A stretch of DNA of 64,000 nt. Source: CAWFPR01 sp963817635 (GTDB lineage Bacteria > Acidobacteriota > Vicinamibacteria > Vicinamibacterales > 2-12-FULL-66-21). A program made the translations under genes and the position numbers. Position 1 is the first letter of the stretch. The number at the start of each line of letters is the position of its first letter. Below are positions 1 through 10,464 of this stretch, one piece after another. The DNA lies in the NCBI GenBank assembly GCA_963817635.1, contig CAWFPR010000004.1, forward strand, positions 7,851 to 71,850. The letters are read 5' to 3'. A model generated the notes under the pieces. That model made no database searches. It saw only the letters and a program-made list of their open reading frames with translations, and was not told the DNA's origin.

Positions 1-990
1 CATCGGTGATCCGATAGGCCGAGCAGATGCATGTGCACTCGGTGGGACCGTAGACGTTGAGCAGCTCGACGCGATCTCCGAGAGTGGCCTGGAGCTTCGC
101 CAGCATCGGCTTGGGATATCCCTCTCCGCCGAAAAGGATCGTCCTCAACGTCGGAAACGACGAGCGTTCAATCAGCTTGAGCGTCTGGAAGTAGATCAAC
201 AGGGATGGCACCGAGAAAAAGACTGTGCATCCCAGCGCCTCGATTCGAGCGACCACCTCGCGCGGCCGTCTCATCATCGCGGCCGTGCACGGCACGAGCG
301 ATGCGCCGGCAAAGAGACTCGCGTAGATGTCGAACACACTGTTGTCGAAAAACAACGGGTTTAGATTGGTGAAGACGTCGGCCGGCTGCGTCTGGAACTG
401 CTCCTGGGTCCACCGGATGAAGTTGAGCAGGTTCGCGTGTGAAATCGTCACGCCCTTGGGCACACCGGTCGAGCCCGACGTAAACATGACGTAGGCCGGA
501 TCCGGACCGTCGATCGTCCAGCCGGTCTCGACACGATGACCGCCAATCGACTCGAGCCATGGCTCTCCCGCGTCGTCTTCCGCGGCCCTGGACACGACTG
601 CCGGACAATCGAACAGGCTCGACTCGACCGAGGGCCCGATGATGGCCAGTGCGGGTTTGCAGCGGTCGGCGTCATCGCCCTGGTGCGGGCGGGAGGGTCG
701 GCCGGATCGATGGCGAAATAGGCCGCGCCGATCTTGAGACAGGCGAGGATCGCCGCATAGGCGGTCAGACTCTTCTCGAGGCAGAGTCCGATTGTGTCGC
801 GCTTGCGCACGCCGCGCTGGAGGAGCAGCCTGGCTATCCGGTTCGAGTGGCGTTCGAGCGTCTCGAAACGCGTGACGCGATCGGTGGACCACCGGAGCGC
901 CGGCCTGCCACCATGCGCGCGAACGACATCCTCGAACACATGGGCCGCGTGGACCGGGTAACGTCGAGGGGCAGACCGAACGTCCTCCAC
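1..990 (-). CDS. Adenylate-forming enzyme (amino-acid/acyl adenylation domain), partial and frameshifted
   Basis: ANL-superfamily enzyme that would activate a carboxylic or amino acid as its adenylate and load it onto the carrier protein two genes upstream. The N-terminus (GTG at 990, two bases after the SDR stop) reads as a typical adenylation-domain start. The core motif TSGSTGVPKG lies near 450-480 and NVYGPTE near 50. The gene runs off the left edge, so the C-terminal lid is not visible. One frameshift near 675-690 separates the N-terminal 100 residues from the rest; I take it as a sequence error. Substrate cannot be read. Position in an operon with ACP, SDR, GT2 and WbqC suggests it supplies an acyl or aminoacyl group for a surface sugar (inference). 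Confidence 0.8.
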
Positions 991-992
991 GG

Positions 993-1733
993 CTAAAGAA
1001 CGAGCCCGCCGTCCAGTTCGATGATGGTGCCGTTCACGTAGTCGTTTTCGATGATGAAATCGACGGCGGAGGCGATTTCGTCCGGCGCGCCGAGCCGTTT
1101 CAGCGGCACGGCGGCGACGACTTTCGCTAGCCGGGCCTCCGTAACATTGTCGCGTGTCGACCGCGTTTCGAAGTAGCCCGGCGCAAGGGCCACGACGCGG
1201 ATGCCAAGCGGACCCAGCTCCTTCGCCAATGCGCGCGTCAATCCCTCGAGCCCAGCCTTTGTGGCGGAGTAGGCCGATTGGCCGGGGTTCCCCTTCGCGC
1301 AGACGGAACTGATGTTGATCACCACGCCCCTCTTGCGGGCGCTCACCATGTGCTTCGCGGCCAACGCGGTCGTGTGAAAAGCCGTCGTCAGCCCGGCGTC
1401 GATGACGTCGCGCCAGAGGGAAAAATCGTGGGTTGTCCAGCCCGTGGCGCGTCGGCTCAAGAGTGGCGCGTTCGCGATGAGGCCGGCGCAATTGATCAGC
1501 ACGTCACAGCCGCCCTGCGCACCCAGCAGTTCGTCCAGCACCGTAGTGGCCTGCGCGCCATCGGCCAGGTTGCACTGCCGGAAGATCAGCCCGTACGGCA
1601 GGTCGGCGCGGCACGGACGGCTGTCGAGTCCGAGGACGGTCCAGCCTGCACCCGCCATGTGGCCGGCCAGGTGGGCACCGATTTCACCGGAGCTACCCGT
1701 GATGAGCGCGATTCGCGTGCCGCCGCTAGACAT
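993..1733 (-). CDS. SDR-family 3-oxoacyl-ACP reductase-like protein
   Basis: Classical short-chain dehydrogenase of 246 residues. The nucleotide-binding motif TGSSGEIG is at residues 12-19, catalytic Ser is at 142/143, and YSATK at 155-159 supplies Tyr and Lys. The C-terminal ELDGG motif is typical of FabG-like reductases. It overlaps the ACP gene by 8 bases upstream and is followed after two bases by the adenylating enzyme, so all are translated from one message. In this context it probably reduces a carrier-bound 3-oxoacyl group, or a sugar-linked one. The family is certain, the substrate is not. Confidence 0.85.
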   Translation of the reverse strand: MSSGGTRIALITGSSGEIGAHLAGHMAGAGWTVLGLDSRPCRADLPYGLIFRQCNLADGAQATTVLDELLGAQGGCDVLINCAGLIANAPLLSRRATGWTTHDFSLWRDVIDAGLTTAFHTTALAAKHMVSARKRGVVINISSVCAKGNPGQSAYSATKAGLEGLTRALAKELGPLGIRVVALAPGYFETRSTRDNVTEARLAKVVAAVPLKRLGAPDEIASAVDFIIENDYVNGTIIELDGGLVL

Positions 1734-1956
1734 CGCGGCCCCGCGCGCCGAGCACCTGGCGGACCTCGCTCTTTGACGTTAGGCGGGCGATCTCCTCGGA
1801 CGTCAGGTCGATATCGAACCGTGCTTCAATCCCGACCACGAGCTCAACGTGCTTCAGTGAGTCCCAGCCCGGGACAGCCGGAAACAGCGTCTCGTCGCCA
1901 ATCGAAGCGGCTTCATCGTCGAAAATCTCGACGAGCAACTGGTCGAGTCTATTCAT
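1726..1956 (-). CDS. Acyl carrier protein
   Basis: Small acidic carrier protein of 76 residues. The phosphopantetheine site is the Ser in GWDSLKHVEL (residue 33 from this ATG). The surrounding helix pattern is that of acyl/peptidyl carrier proteins. The ATG at 1956 is preferred; a GTG six bases upstream (1962) would add two residues. The start overlaps the GT2 stop and the end overlaps the SDR start, so it is tightly coupled. It is probably loaded by the adenylating enzyme at the end of this operon. Confidence 0.85.
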   Translation of the reverse strand: MNRLDQLLVEIFDDEAASIGDETLFPAVPGWDSLKHVELVVGIEARFDIDLTSEEIARLTSKSEVRQVLGARGRDV

Positions 1957-2902
1957 GTGCACTCAATGCCGGTATGGATCCGGCGTCACGGCTGTGAACC
2001 GCACGGATGATGGAGTAGGGACGTTGTTTCGTCTCGATGAAGATGCGCGCGATGTAAAGACCGAGAATTCCGATCGAGGCGATGCTCAGGCCACCGAGCA
2101 TCCAGATCGACACGACAACCGACGCCCATCCCGCCAACAGGGCCGTCCCGAGTAAGACCCGGAACACTAAGTACAGGCCCCCGCACACCGACAGGGCGAA
2201 GATCACGAGGCCGAGCACGAACACCAGGATGAGCGGCTTTTCGCTGAAGGCGGTGATCCCGTCAAGAGCCATCGCGATGCGCTTGCCGAACGAATACGAG
2301 GAACCGTCCCGGAACCCCTTCACGACGGGCGAGCCTGTCTGCTTGAAGCCGGTGATGGCCCAGAGGCCTCCGATCGCGGTGTTCTGTTCCTTGTGCTGCA
2401 GCAGCGACCGCACGTACTCCCGCACCATCAGGCGCGCGGTGACGAGGTTCTCCGGAATCGGGTAGGACGACAGCCTGCGGATGATCCACCAGTGCAGCGC
2501 GCCGCCCACGCGCTCGAGCAACTGGCCCTTGCGACGCTCCTGGTACCCGTAGACGACGTCGGACCCGGTCGCGGTGAGGACGTTCATGAACTGCGCCAGC
2601 CACGCAGGATCCTCTTCCAGATCGACGTCGATGAGGAATACCCGGTCACCGCGCGCGTGCTCGAGGCCAGTCATCAGGGCCCGGTGGTGTCCGAAGTTCC
2701 TGGAGAGCTCGATGACCCTGACGCGCGGATCCCGGGCCATGACGCGCAGTGCGATGGCGAGCGAGTCATCCGGCGAGCCGTCGTCCACCATAACGATCTC
2801 ATAGTCGCCCGTAATCGCGCCGGCCGCGGCCGACGCGCGCCGGTGGAATTCCTCGACGTAGCCGGCGGACCTGAATAACGTCGTGACGATGGACAGCGTC
2901 AT
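1949..2902 (-). CDS. Glycosyltransferase family 2, polyprenyl-phosphate type
   Basis: Inverting GT-A glycosyltransferase of 317 residues resembling dolichol/undecaprenyl-phosphate sugar transferases such as DPM1, GtrB and ArnC. Nucleotide-sugar binding acids are D40-D41 (VDDGS) and the DVD motif at 92-94. Two membrane helices near residues 228-250 and 258-295 anchor the C-terminus in the inner membrane. Expected reaction: transfer of a sugar to undecaprenyl phosphate. It shares an ATGA overlap with the WbqC-like gene upstream and overlaps the ACP downstream. The sugar is unknown. Confidence 0.85.
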   Translation of the reverse strand: MTLSIVTTLFRSAGYVEEFHRRASAAAGAITGDYEIVMVDDGSPDDSLAIALRVMARDPRVRVIELSRNFGHHRALMTGLEHARGDRVFLIDVDLEEDPAWLAQFMNVLTATGSDVVYGYQERRKGQLLERVGGALHWWIIRRLSSYPIPENLVTARLMVREYVRSLLQHKEQNTAIGGLWAITGFKQTGSPVVKGFRDGSSYSFGKRIAMALDGITAFSEKPLILVFVLGLVIFALSVCGGLYLVFRVLLGTALLAGWASVVVSIWMLGGLSIASIGILGLYIARIFIETKQRPYSIIRAVHSRDAGSIPALSAHE

Positions 2903-3626
2903 GGATGGTCACCGCGCCCGACGGCCAACCTGGAGGCGTTTCGGCCCAGGTGTGCGAGGGCATCTGGACCGGTGTGCACGAGCAGGTCGATCACGCTGAC
3001 GTAATGATCGAACGGCGGATGGAGCTGCGGGTACCATGGTAGCCGCTGTAGTCGGCGTAAATCACCGCGATGCCTGCGTCGCGGAACTGCTGCTCGTCCA
3101 TGTAAGCGCGCGCCGCGGGACCTGACAGGGTATCGCTCGCACCCGCCTGGCGGCAGATGCCGACTAGCCGCGCCGTGCGTTCCGATTCGAGCGTGTAGCC
3201 CATGGACCAGGACAGGCGCGTCTCGATGCCGATCAGGCGGCACAGCCCGGCGATGAAATGGTGGTTGATCGCGCTCAGCGAGGTGTCCTGCGCGCCGACG
3301 AAGAGCTCCTCGAGCGCCGGGCCGTTGCTGGGAAAGAACGGTGCGCGCGCGTAGCTCGCGCGGATGCTCCGCCAGTGCTTGGCGGCCCAGTCCATGTTGG
3401 CGACGCGCGTCTCCCTCACGCGCTGGTCGAAGCGGCCCTTGACGATCACCGGGACCGTCAACCAGAGCGGCCCATGCGGCGTCTTGATCCGGTTCCTGTT
3501 TCGCCAGTCCCGCTTTGTATACTGCGCGTCGTCGTAGAGCACGAACTCGTCGACCGACGCGATGAGGTCGAAATATCCCTTCCAGGGCACGTAGCTGGAC
3601 TGGACGACGGCAATGCGCTTGGCCAC
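2899..3626 (-). CDS. WbqC-like family protein, frameshifted
   Basis: WbqC-like protein of about 240 residues, a family found in O-antigen and polysaccharide loci whose exact reaction is not settled. The N-terminus carries the characteristic QSSYVPWKGYFDLI and LYDDAQYTKRDWRNRN stretches. A single frameshift near 3035 (GG where GGG restores the frame) splits the last 45 residues, which resume as YPQLHPPFDHYVSV. The gene ends in an ATGA overlap with GT2. It is the first gene of the 5-gene operon and is divergent from the methyltransferase at 3688. Confidence 0.8.
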
Positions 3627-3687
3627 GCTTCTCTAGACCTCTCGCCGACGAGCGTCACCGCGCAACACGTTATACTTCATCCGTCAC

Positions 3688-4364
3688 ATGCTCAGTCGAG
3701 ACCCGGCCGATACACCCCACAACGGGCCCGCGCACACCGACCAGGGCGTCAAGGGACTGCTCGCCGCTCCGGCCGTGTACCGAATCTTCGGCAGGGCTCT
3801 TGGCGGCGCGCGCGCGGCGACACGGTTCGTGCATGGTTATGTGAAGCCGTTTCCAAGGTGCCGGATACTAGACCTCGGTTGCGGACCCGGAGACCTTCCC
3901 ATCTATCTGGGCGACAGCATCGGCGAGTATCTGGGCATCGACATCAACCCGGAGTACATCGAGGCTGCCCGGGAGCGCTGGAAGGGAGACCGGCGTCTCT
4001 CGTTCACGTGCGTGAATCTCTCGACCATGGACGCCCCCCGCCGCGACTACTACGACATTGTCATCGCGCTGGGCATCGTCCACCACCTCGACGACGCGAG
4101 CGCCCGCCGCATGTTCGCGATCGCGCACGACGCGTTGGCGCCGGCGGGACGGCCATCACCTATGACCAGGTCTACATCACCGGCCAGAACGCCGTCGCGC
4201 GGTGGCTCATTTCTCACGACCGCGGCCGTGCCGTCCGCACTGTCGAAGGGTACCGCCGACTCGCGAATGCACACTTTAGTGACCTGCACGACGCGGTGCT
4301 GCACGACACGCTGCGCGTGCCCTACACGATCCTCGTATTGACCTGCACAAAGACGATCCCATAG
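3688..4364 (+). CDS. Class I SAM-dependent methyltransferase, frameshifted
   Basis: About 225 residues. Motif I is ILDLGCGPGDLP near residue 61 and the acidic motif II is GIDINPEYIEAA. A frameshift near 4150 separates the body from the C-terminal 70 residues, which resume as ITYDQVYITGQNAVARW and end at 4364. It is the only plus-strand gene in the leftmost polysaccharide locus. A TATACT -10 box at 3671-3676 lies 11 bases before the ATG, so the leader is very short or absent. Acceptor unknown; a sugar or lipid-linked precursor is likely from context. Confidence 0.75.
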
Positions 4365-4384
4365 CGGCCGGCAATCCTCCGCCA

Positions 4385-6704
4385 TCACCGGATCTCGAAC
4401 GTCATGGAACCGGCTACACGGGTGTTATCCGTGGATGCCGACCAGTTGTTGCCTGGGGCATCCTTGTAGAGGTATACCACTGCCCCGCCAGCCGTGGTTT
4501 GAGCCATTCCGACGGAATCGACTCCATTGTCCCTCGCGCGGTACACCACGAACATCGTCTTGGCCGCCACGAAGCCTCCCGGCACCCCGATTTGCAGCGC
4601 GACACCCGGCGTGCCTCCAACAGTAGTGCTGTCGATATCGAACGACACTATCATCGTCTTGCCCACAAGCGTGTAGGCGTAGGTCGTCACATCGGCCGGT
4701 TCCACCGTCCACGTCATGGCGCCCGAGCCGGTGAAGTTGGCGGCGGAGGCAACGACCGTGGTCCACTCCCCGATCGACGCGCGCGTCGGACCCGATACGC
4801 GGACAACGGTGAGCCCCGGCGGGATCACCGGAGGCACGACGGCACGCGGCTGACCCGTGAAGTACCGCGGATACTCGTAGTCGTTATAGGGACACGCGGA
4901 GTCGGCGTCGAGTCCCCGACCCACGCGCGTTCGGTCACGGCGGGATAGACCAGCGGGGCCTGTGAACACGACCAGAAGGCCGCACTCGCGGGGAATGACG
5001 CCTCCGGATCGAAGACGACCGCATTCGCCGCGTTCCGGTCGCGGAGCGCGAGCAGCGCTGCAACCTGCCCATCGTACCGCTCCGCCACGTCCCCCCCCCC
5101 GCGCAGGTCGTTGAGGCGGCTGCTGGTCTTGAGGTAGACCCCCGTCTTGTCGTGGTAAGTTGCGCTCACCAGGAGCGTTGCGCCGATCGCAACGACGAGT
5201 GTCGCGCCCCAGAGCGCGGCCGTCGGCGCTCGCTCAAACCGCAGAACGAGCGCCGAGGCGAGGAACGGCAGCGCCACGAACATCGGAGGGTTGATGAAAG
5301 CCCATTCTCCGATGACGGCAAACATCAATGTGGCCATCGCCACACCGAGCGCGACGATGGTGAGGAGGGAGTCCGCATGGGCAAAGAGCGCCGCGGGCCC
5401 ACTCACGGCGACGCGGCGCGCCAGGAGAATCCACGACAACAGGAAGTTTCCCAGAAGATACGCCGCAACGGCCACCAGTGCTTTCGCGAGGACTGTGGCT
5501 CCCGGATAATGGTGGTCCATCAACCAACGTACACTCTCTCGCGCAGGTCCGCGCGGAACACTTGAGTGTGTACTTGGGCGTAGTCGAACGGACTGAACGG
5601 ACTGCGCACGGCTGCTTGCGCCGCAGCGTCATACATCAGGTAGCCGAACAGCGCGTGGGCGCCAAAGCGCTCACGATAGCCCGCGACGGCCGCCAGGACC
5701 TGGACGCACCATCGTTCGGACCCACACCAAGGCCAGCCCGATCACTCCCCAAACTGCCCTTCGACAAGCCGGCGACGACCATCAACGTGCCAGCCAGGGC
5801 GGCCCCCCACACCGTGAGATTTCGGCTCGCGAGCAACGGAAGGGCCAGCACCAGATAGACCACCGCCAGCGTATAGGCGTCGACCCATGAATAGCCATCT
5901 CATGCCGCGACCTTCTCGAATGGCAGGAGGTTCAGCCCAATCAGCACTGGCACAGAGGCGGCAAGGAAGGAGCGACGGGCCGTCTCCGGGGACTCCCGGT
6001 TCGACAGCTTCGACGCGGACCAGGCCACGGCGCAGAACATCAGGGGGGTGATGAAGACAATAGGGACGATGCCGATAGACTTCCAGAACATGGACGCCGG
6101 ACAGGATGGACAGCGCGGCAAACCCCTGATGCGACAGGATGTGATAGTGGACCGGCACGAGGCCCTGCAGACCGGTCGAGGCGACGCCATACGTCTTGAT
6201 CATCGCGGAGATGGCCGCATGGAACAGCGTGTCTTGGTGGACATCGCCGTACCAGAGCTTCTCCATGATCAGAAAGTCTGAATAGTGCGTGAAGGACATC
6301 ACCAGCGCGACGGCGATGGCCGCGGCGATCGCCCCCCTTACCGCAAAGAGTGCTCTGGCCGTGCGGCCGATGGCCAGGGTCTCCAGAAAGACCAGGCTCG
6401 CGGCAACGAGCGGCAGAACGAGCCATGGGCTCCCGACGGCCAGCACGACGCCCAAGTAGACCGGAAGGAACAGCGCGCTGATCTCGACAGAGCCCGTGCG
6501 GCGCCAGACGAGCGCGGCCGAACCGAGCAACAACAGGACGACGCCATACAGTTTGGCGGCCGCGATCGCCATGGCCGCGTCTCCGCCAAGAGCGAGGTTC
6601 GCGACGATAAGTAAGAAGCTCGTCTGCAGGAACAGGATCAGGATGTCTCCCGCCGAATCGTACGGCGGCGCTCCGGATCCGTTCGTCAGCTGGAGTGAGA
6701 TCAT
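4385..6704 (-). CDS. Large polytopic membrane protein with C-terminal tail-fibre-like beta domain, multiply frameshifted
   Basis: Coding signal continues over about 770 codons in changing frames, with shifts near 6095, 5900, 5730, 5540 and 4915. At 4915 a G run of four instead of five explains the shift. The first 500 or so residues are a series of hydrophobic helices as in GT-C glycosyltransferases or flippases. I cannot name the family. After a soluble stretch (ACPYNDYEYPRYF) and a Pro-rich linker the C-terminal 130 residues look like the beta-rich tips of phage tail fibres, ending NWSASTDNTRVAGSMTFEI. The start shares an ATGA with the upstream regulator. A hidden gene boundary inside the frameshifted part cannot be excluded. 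Confidence 0.55.
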
Positions 6705-7321
6705 GGCCGGCTACAGGCAGACAACGCGATTGAGGGAACGGCCCGTGCCTCGAGTCGTGCACGCATCGTCTCGGCATGGCGGACGCTCGCGACGATCACC
6801 TGGCCGTAGGGCACGCCGGCCACCGTTGTCGCCGAGAGGTGGCCAGGCGTGAGAATCGGCAGACCGAAGAACTGTCCGCTGCGACGATCGTCCACGACGC
6901 CGACCAGTGTAAGGTCCGTGCTCTGGAGGCTCACGTAGGCGATCTCCGCGACGTCACCCGCGCCGTAGAACACGACCCGCTTCTCGCCTGCCTGGTCCAG
7001 AGGACACCGTTGGGAAGCGGCCGCGAGTGTGGCCCGTATCTGCTCGCGGGTCTCGGTGTACAGGTGGATCGTGTTCTCCAGGGACGCGCGCGTTGCGCGG
7101 CCGAGGGCCTCCCATCCAGCCGCAGTGATCAGATAGCGCATGTGGCGCGTCCCCAAGCCGGCCACCCGGACGTAGCCCTTGCCGACCAGCCGGCGGATCA
7201 GCAGGTTGGTTAGGCCGAGGGCGACACCGAGGTCCCTCGACAGGGCGCGCTGCGTAATCTGCTCACTGGACGCGATGGCTTGCAGAATCCGGCGGTCCTT
7301 CTCGTCGGTGGAATGTTGCAC
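6701..7321 (-). CDS. Winged-helix regulator with Rossmann-like sensor domain
   Basis: 206 residues from the GTG at 7321. The N-terminal 75 residues form a winged helix (EQITQRALSRDLGVALGLTN is the helix-turn-helix). The C-terminal half carries a nucleotide-binding glycine motif VVFYGAGDVAEIAY followed by an alternating beta/alpha pattern, like the CoA/NAD-binding modules of sugar-locus regulators and acetyltransferases. It sits 17 bases after the Gfo/Idh/MocA gene and overlaps the next gene by ATGA, so it is probably a co-transcribed regulator of polysaccharide synthesis. Ligand unknown. Confidence 0.7.
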   Translation of the reverse strand: MQHSTDEKDRRILQAIASSEQITQRALSRDLGVALGLTNLLIRRLVGKGYVRVAGLGTRHMRYLITAAGWEALGRATRASLENTIHLYTETREQIRATLAAASQRCPLDQAGEKRVVFYGAGDVAEIAYVSLQSTDLTLVGVVDDRRSGQFFGLPILTPGHLSATTVAGVPYGQVIVASVRHAETMRARLEARAVPSIALSACSRP

Positions 7322-7338
7322 GGGTACGCTGGATCCCC

Positions 7339-8313
7339 TCAGCCGATGGACGCGCCCCCAGCGGCCCTCCGCCGGGCCACCCACGGGTGGGCAGCACCCG
7401 CGTCCATCCGGATGTCTCCATGGCGGATCTGATTCGTCAGTTCGATCGCCGGACGCGCGTCGCCAATCCCGAATCCCTTGCCAGCCAGAACCTGGCGATA
7501 GATTTCCGTGTGCAGGTTGGTGAACCCCTCGGTGAATTCCACCTCGTGCCCGTCGATCGTGATCGCTCTGTAGGTCGTCTTGACGCCGGGCTGCGGCTCG
7601 AAGGGCAGATCGGTCCCGTCGGTCGAGAGATACCAACGCACGCGGGCACGCTCGAACTGCAAAAAGCCGGCCGCGCGCGAGGTGTCCCGCAGGTGCACGT
7701 CGTTTTGGGTGACGGCTCCGAACAACCAGCCGAGCAGATCAAAAAAGTGAATGCCGATGTTCATCAACAATCCACCGGAGCGCTCCTCGACACCTTTCCA
7801 CGACGTGTCATACCAACGCCCGCGCGCGGTGATGTAGGTGAGATCGACGTCATGTCGCAGGTCGGGCGGCGCCTGTGCGAGACGCTCCTTGAGCGCGATG
7901 AGCGCCGGATGGAGCCGCAGCTGGAGCACCGCGAAGACACGCCGCCCGGTCTCGTGCTCGAGTTCCTCCAGGGCGTCGAGGTTCCACGGATTGACGACAA
8001 GGGGCTTTTCGCAAATCGCGTCGGCGCCGACACGCAGGGCGAGCCGGGCATGGACGTCGTGCAAGTAGTTCGGCGAGCAGACGCTCACGTAGTGCACCCG
8101 CCGATCCTCCGGTCCGCGACGCAGCTTCTCGAGATGGCGATCGAACCGCTCGAATTCCGTGAAAAACCGCACGTCGAAGGAGTAACGATCGAGCACGCCG
8201 ACCGCGTCGTGTGGATCCACGGCGGCAATCAACCGGTTACCGGTTGCCTTGATGGCCTCCAGGTGGCGGGGCGCGACGTATCCGCCGACCCCGGTCAGTG
8301 CAAAGTTGTACAT
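7339..8313 (-). CDS. Gfo/Idh/MocA oxidoreductase, WlbA/WbpB-like
   Basis: NAD-dependent sugar dehydrogenase of 324 residues. The Rossmann motif GVGGYVAPRH is at residues 8-17 and the family motif CEKP at 101-104. The glycine-rich stretch GGLLMNIGIHFFDLLGW near 180 carries the catalytic His. Best match by eye is the UDP-N-acetylglucosaminuronate 3-dehydrogenase group (WlbA/WbpB), which starts diacetamido-sugar synthesis. In that pathway a DegT aminotransferase acts next, and one is present at 14975. Intact. Confidence 0.75.
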   Translation of the reverse strand: MYNFALTGVGGYVAPRHLEAIKATGNRLIAAVDPHDAVGVLDRYSFDVRFFTEFERFDRHLEKLRRGPEDRRVHYVSVCSPNYLHDVHARLALRVGADAICEKPLVVNPWNLDALEELEHETGRRVFAVLQLRLHPALIALKERLAQAPPDLRHDVDLTYITARGRWYDTSWKGVEERSGGLLMNIGIHFFDLLGWLFGAVTQNDVHLRDTSRAAGFLQFERARVRWYLSTDGTDLPFEPQPGVKTTYRAITIDGHEVEFTEGFTNLHTEIYRQVLAGKGFGIGDARPAIELTNQIRHGDIRMDAGAAHPWVARRRAAGGASIG

Positions 8314-8367
8314 GCTATGGTCCGATCCGGAGGCGGTGGCGCGACGGCGCTCCCGCGTTGTGGAGGA

Positions 8368-10246
8368 TTACAAGCGGTGCGGCAGCCCGTCGCGAACCAC
8401 GTGGTCGCCAGACAGGCTCGGTACGAATGTCGGAATGGCGTGAGCGAGCGCCGCCTCGATCGCGACGCGCGTGCCGGCGCGCACGGCCTGCTCGAAGTCC
8501 TGGACGAGCAGGTCCAACGGCGCATGGACCGGCCCCTGCTGTTCTTTCACCCGCAGAATGTCCGGCTCGGCCGTCGGCTGAGTCTCCGCCCCCTCTTCCC
8601 AGAGCGCTTCTTCGAGTTTCTCGCCGGGACGCATCTGGGTGAACACGATGGGAATCTCGGCGAGCGAGAACCCCGACAGCTTGATGAGATCCTCGGCGAG
8701 ATCCCCGGATTCGGACCGGAGCACCCATATTCAACACGAACAGCTCGCCGCCATGTCCATGCCGCCCGCCCGCAGCACGAGATTCACGGCCTCCGGGATC
8801 GTCATGAAGAAGCGCGTCATCCTGGCGTCCGTCACCGTCACCGGGCCACCCCGTTCGATCTGTGATTTGAAAAGCGGCACGACGCTGCCACGGCTACCCA
8901 GCACGTTGCCGAAACGGACCACCATGTAGGCGGTCGCGCCGCGTGCCTGACAGCTCCTGCACAATCATCTCGGCAACGCGCTTGGATGCCCCCATGATGC
9001 TCGCGGGCGCAACGGCCTTGTCCGTCGAGATCAGGACGAAGCGCTCGCAGCGTGCCGCAGCGCCGCGCTGGCCACGAGGTAGGTGCCCAGGACGTTGTTC
9101 GAAATCGCTTCAACCGGATTGCCTTCCATCATCGGCACGTGCTTGTGCGCGGCCGCATGCAGCACCACGTCGGGTCGGTATTCGGAGAACACCCACTCGA
9201 TACGGCGCTCGTCGCGAACGTCCGCAATCACTGGCGTCACGACCAACCCCGGGTACTGGCCGGCGATCATCTGCTGGATGTCGAAGATGCTGTTTTCGCC
9301 ATGACCGAGCAACACGAGACGCGCGGGCCGCGCGTGCGCAACCTGCCGGCAGAGTTCCTGGCCGATCGATCCGCCGGCGCCCGTCACGCAGGTCCAGTCG
9401 CGCCAGTCAGGTACCGGGCCGCGGAGTCTCCCTCCGGCACGAGGTGATCGCGGCGAAGCAGGTCGGTGATTTCCACCGTGCGCAGCCGGCTCACGCTCAC
9501 GTGCCCGTCGAGCAGTTCAAACACGCCAGGCACTGTGCGCGATTCGATCCCCGCCTCTCGGCACAATTCCGCCACTTCCGCACGACGGATCCGCCGGCGG
9601 CGGGCATCGCGATGATCACCTGGTCGATGCGCAGGTTCGCGACGCAGGTGCTCAGGACGCTGACCGGCCCCAGGACCCGGACCCGGCTGATCCACTTGCC
9701 CTGCTTCTCGTGCGCATCGTCGAGGAATCCGACCGGCACAATCCCGAGTTGCGGGTTGCCCTGTAACTCACGCACGACCATCGCGCCGGCCTGGCCCGCG
9801 CCGACCACCAGCACGCGCTTGTCTCCGGTGCGCATGGCATTGCGCTGCGCCTTCTGCTGCGCCTCACCGATCACCCGCACCGACATTCGCAGCCCGCCGA
9901 TCAGGGCCAGTGACAGCAGCCAGTCGATGAGCAACACCGAGCGGGAGAAGTGCTCTACTCGATTGAGCGCCAGCCCCATCCCTACGGCCACGCTCGCGGC
10001 TACCGAGGATGCCGACACTGCCAGCGTCACCGCCGTGAGGTCGCTGGCGGTTGCGTACCGCCAATAGCGCGAGTACATGCCAAAAATGTAGAGCACCACC
10101 GGCTTTGTCAGGAGCGCCGCGACAAGGAACCAGGGGAATTCGCTGCGGCCGCCGAGGAACAGCCAGTCGAATCGCAGTGCGAAGGCGCCGAAAGCTGCTA
10201 GAGCAATCGCCGGAAGATCGAGTAGCAGGAGGTAGCGATTACGCAT
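8368..10246 (-). CDS. WbpM/CapD-type nucleoside-diphosphate-sugar epimerase/dehydratase, frameshifted
   Basis: About 625 residues, the normal length for membrane-bound WbpM-type 4,6-dehydratases that open UDP-GlcNAc-derived sugar pathways. N-terminal membrane helices start at MRNRYLLLLDLPAIAL. A first nucleotide-binding fold has VLVVGAGQAG, and the catalytic SDR domain has VTGAGGSIGQEL, STDKAV and the IMGASKRVAE motif with Met in the usual Tyr position, as known for this family. At least five frameshifts (near 9600, 9390, 9040, 8950, 8725) break it. The start at 10246 follows a promoter at 10406-10434. Confidence 0.85.
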
Positions 10247-10405
10247 GCAAGTGGAAGTGCCCGACCATGCTATCAACTGCGGCCGGTGAGATACCTCGCG
10301 GGATGTGGCCGTCGATCGCCCGGCAGACACTCCGTGCCTCTCGCTTACAGGGCAGCTTGAATTGTTTAAGGGAAAAACCACTCTGTTCACGAAATGAACG
10401 TTGCA

Positions 10406-10434
10406 ATTTTGACCGGAAGATCAGGGCTTGTCAA
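10406..10434 (-). promoter_or_regulatory. Sigma70-type promoter of the WbpM operon
   Basis: Reading the minus strand, TTGACA (10434-10429), a 17-base spacer and CAAAAT (10411-10406). It lies in a 218-base gap that is visibly AT-richer than its surroundings. The leader to the ATG at 10246 would be about 150 nt, long enough for leader control, but I see no clear structure in it. Confidence 0.6.
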
Positions 10435-10464
10435 TAGTACCTAGGTCCCGGCTGGCGCGCAGCT

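Noticed and set aside
7387..8865. 492-codon plus-strand frame opposite the Gfo/Idh/MocA gene
   Set aside because: The minus strand encodes an intact oxidoreductase; the plus frame shows only mirror composition.
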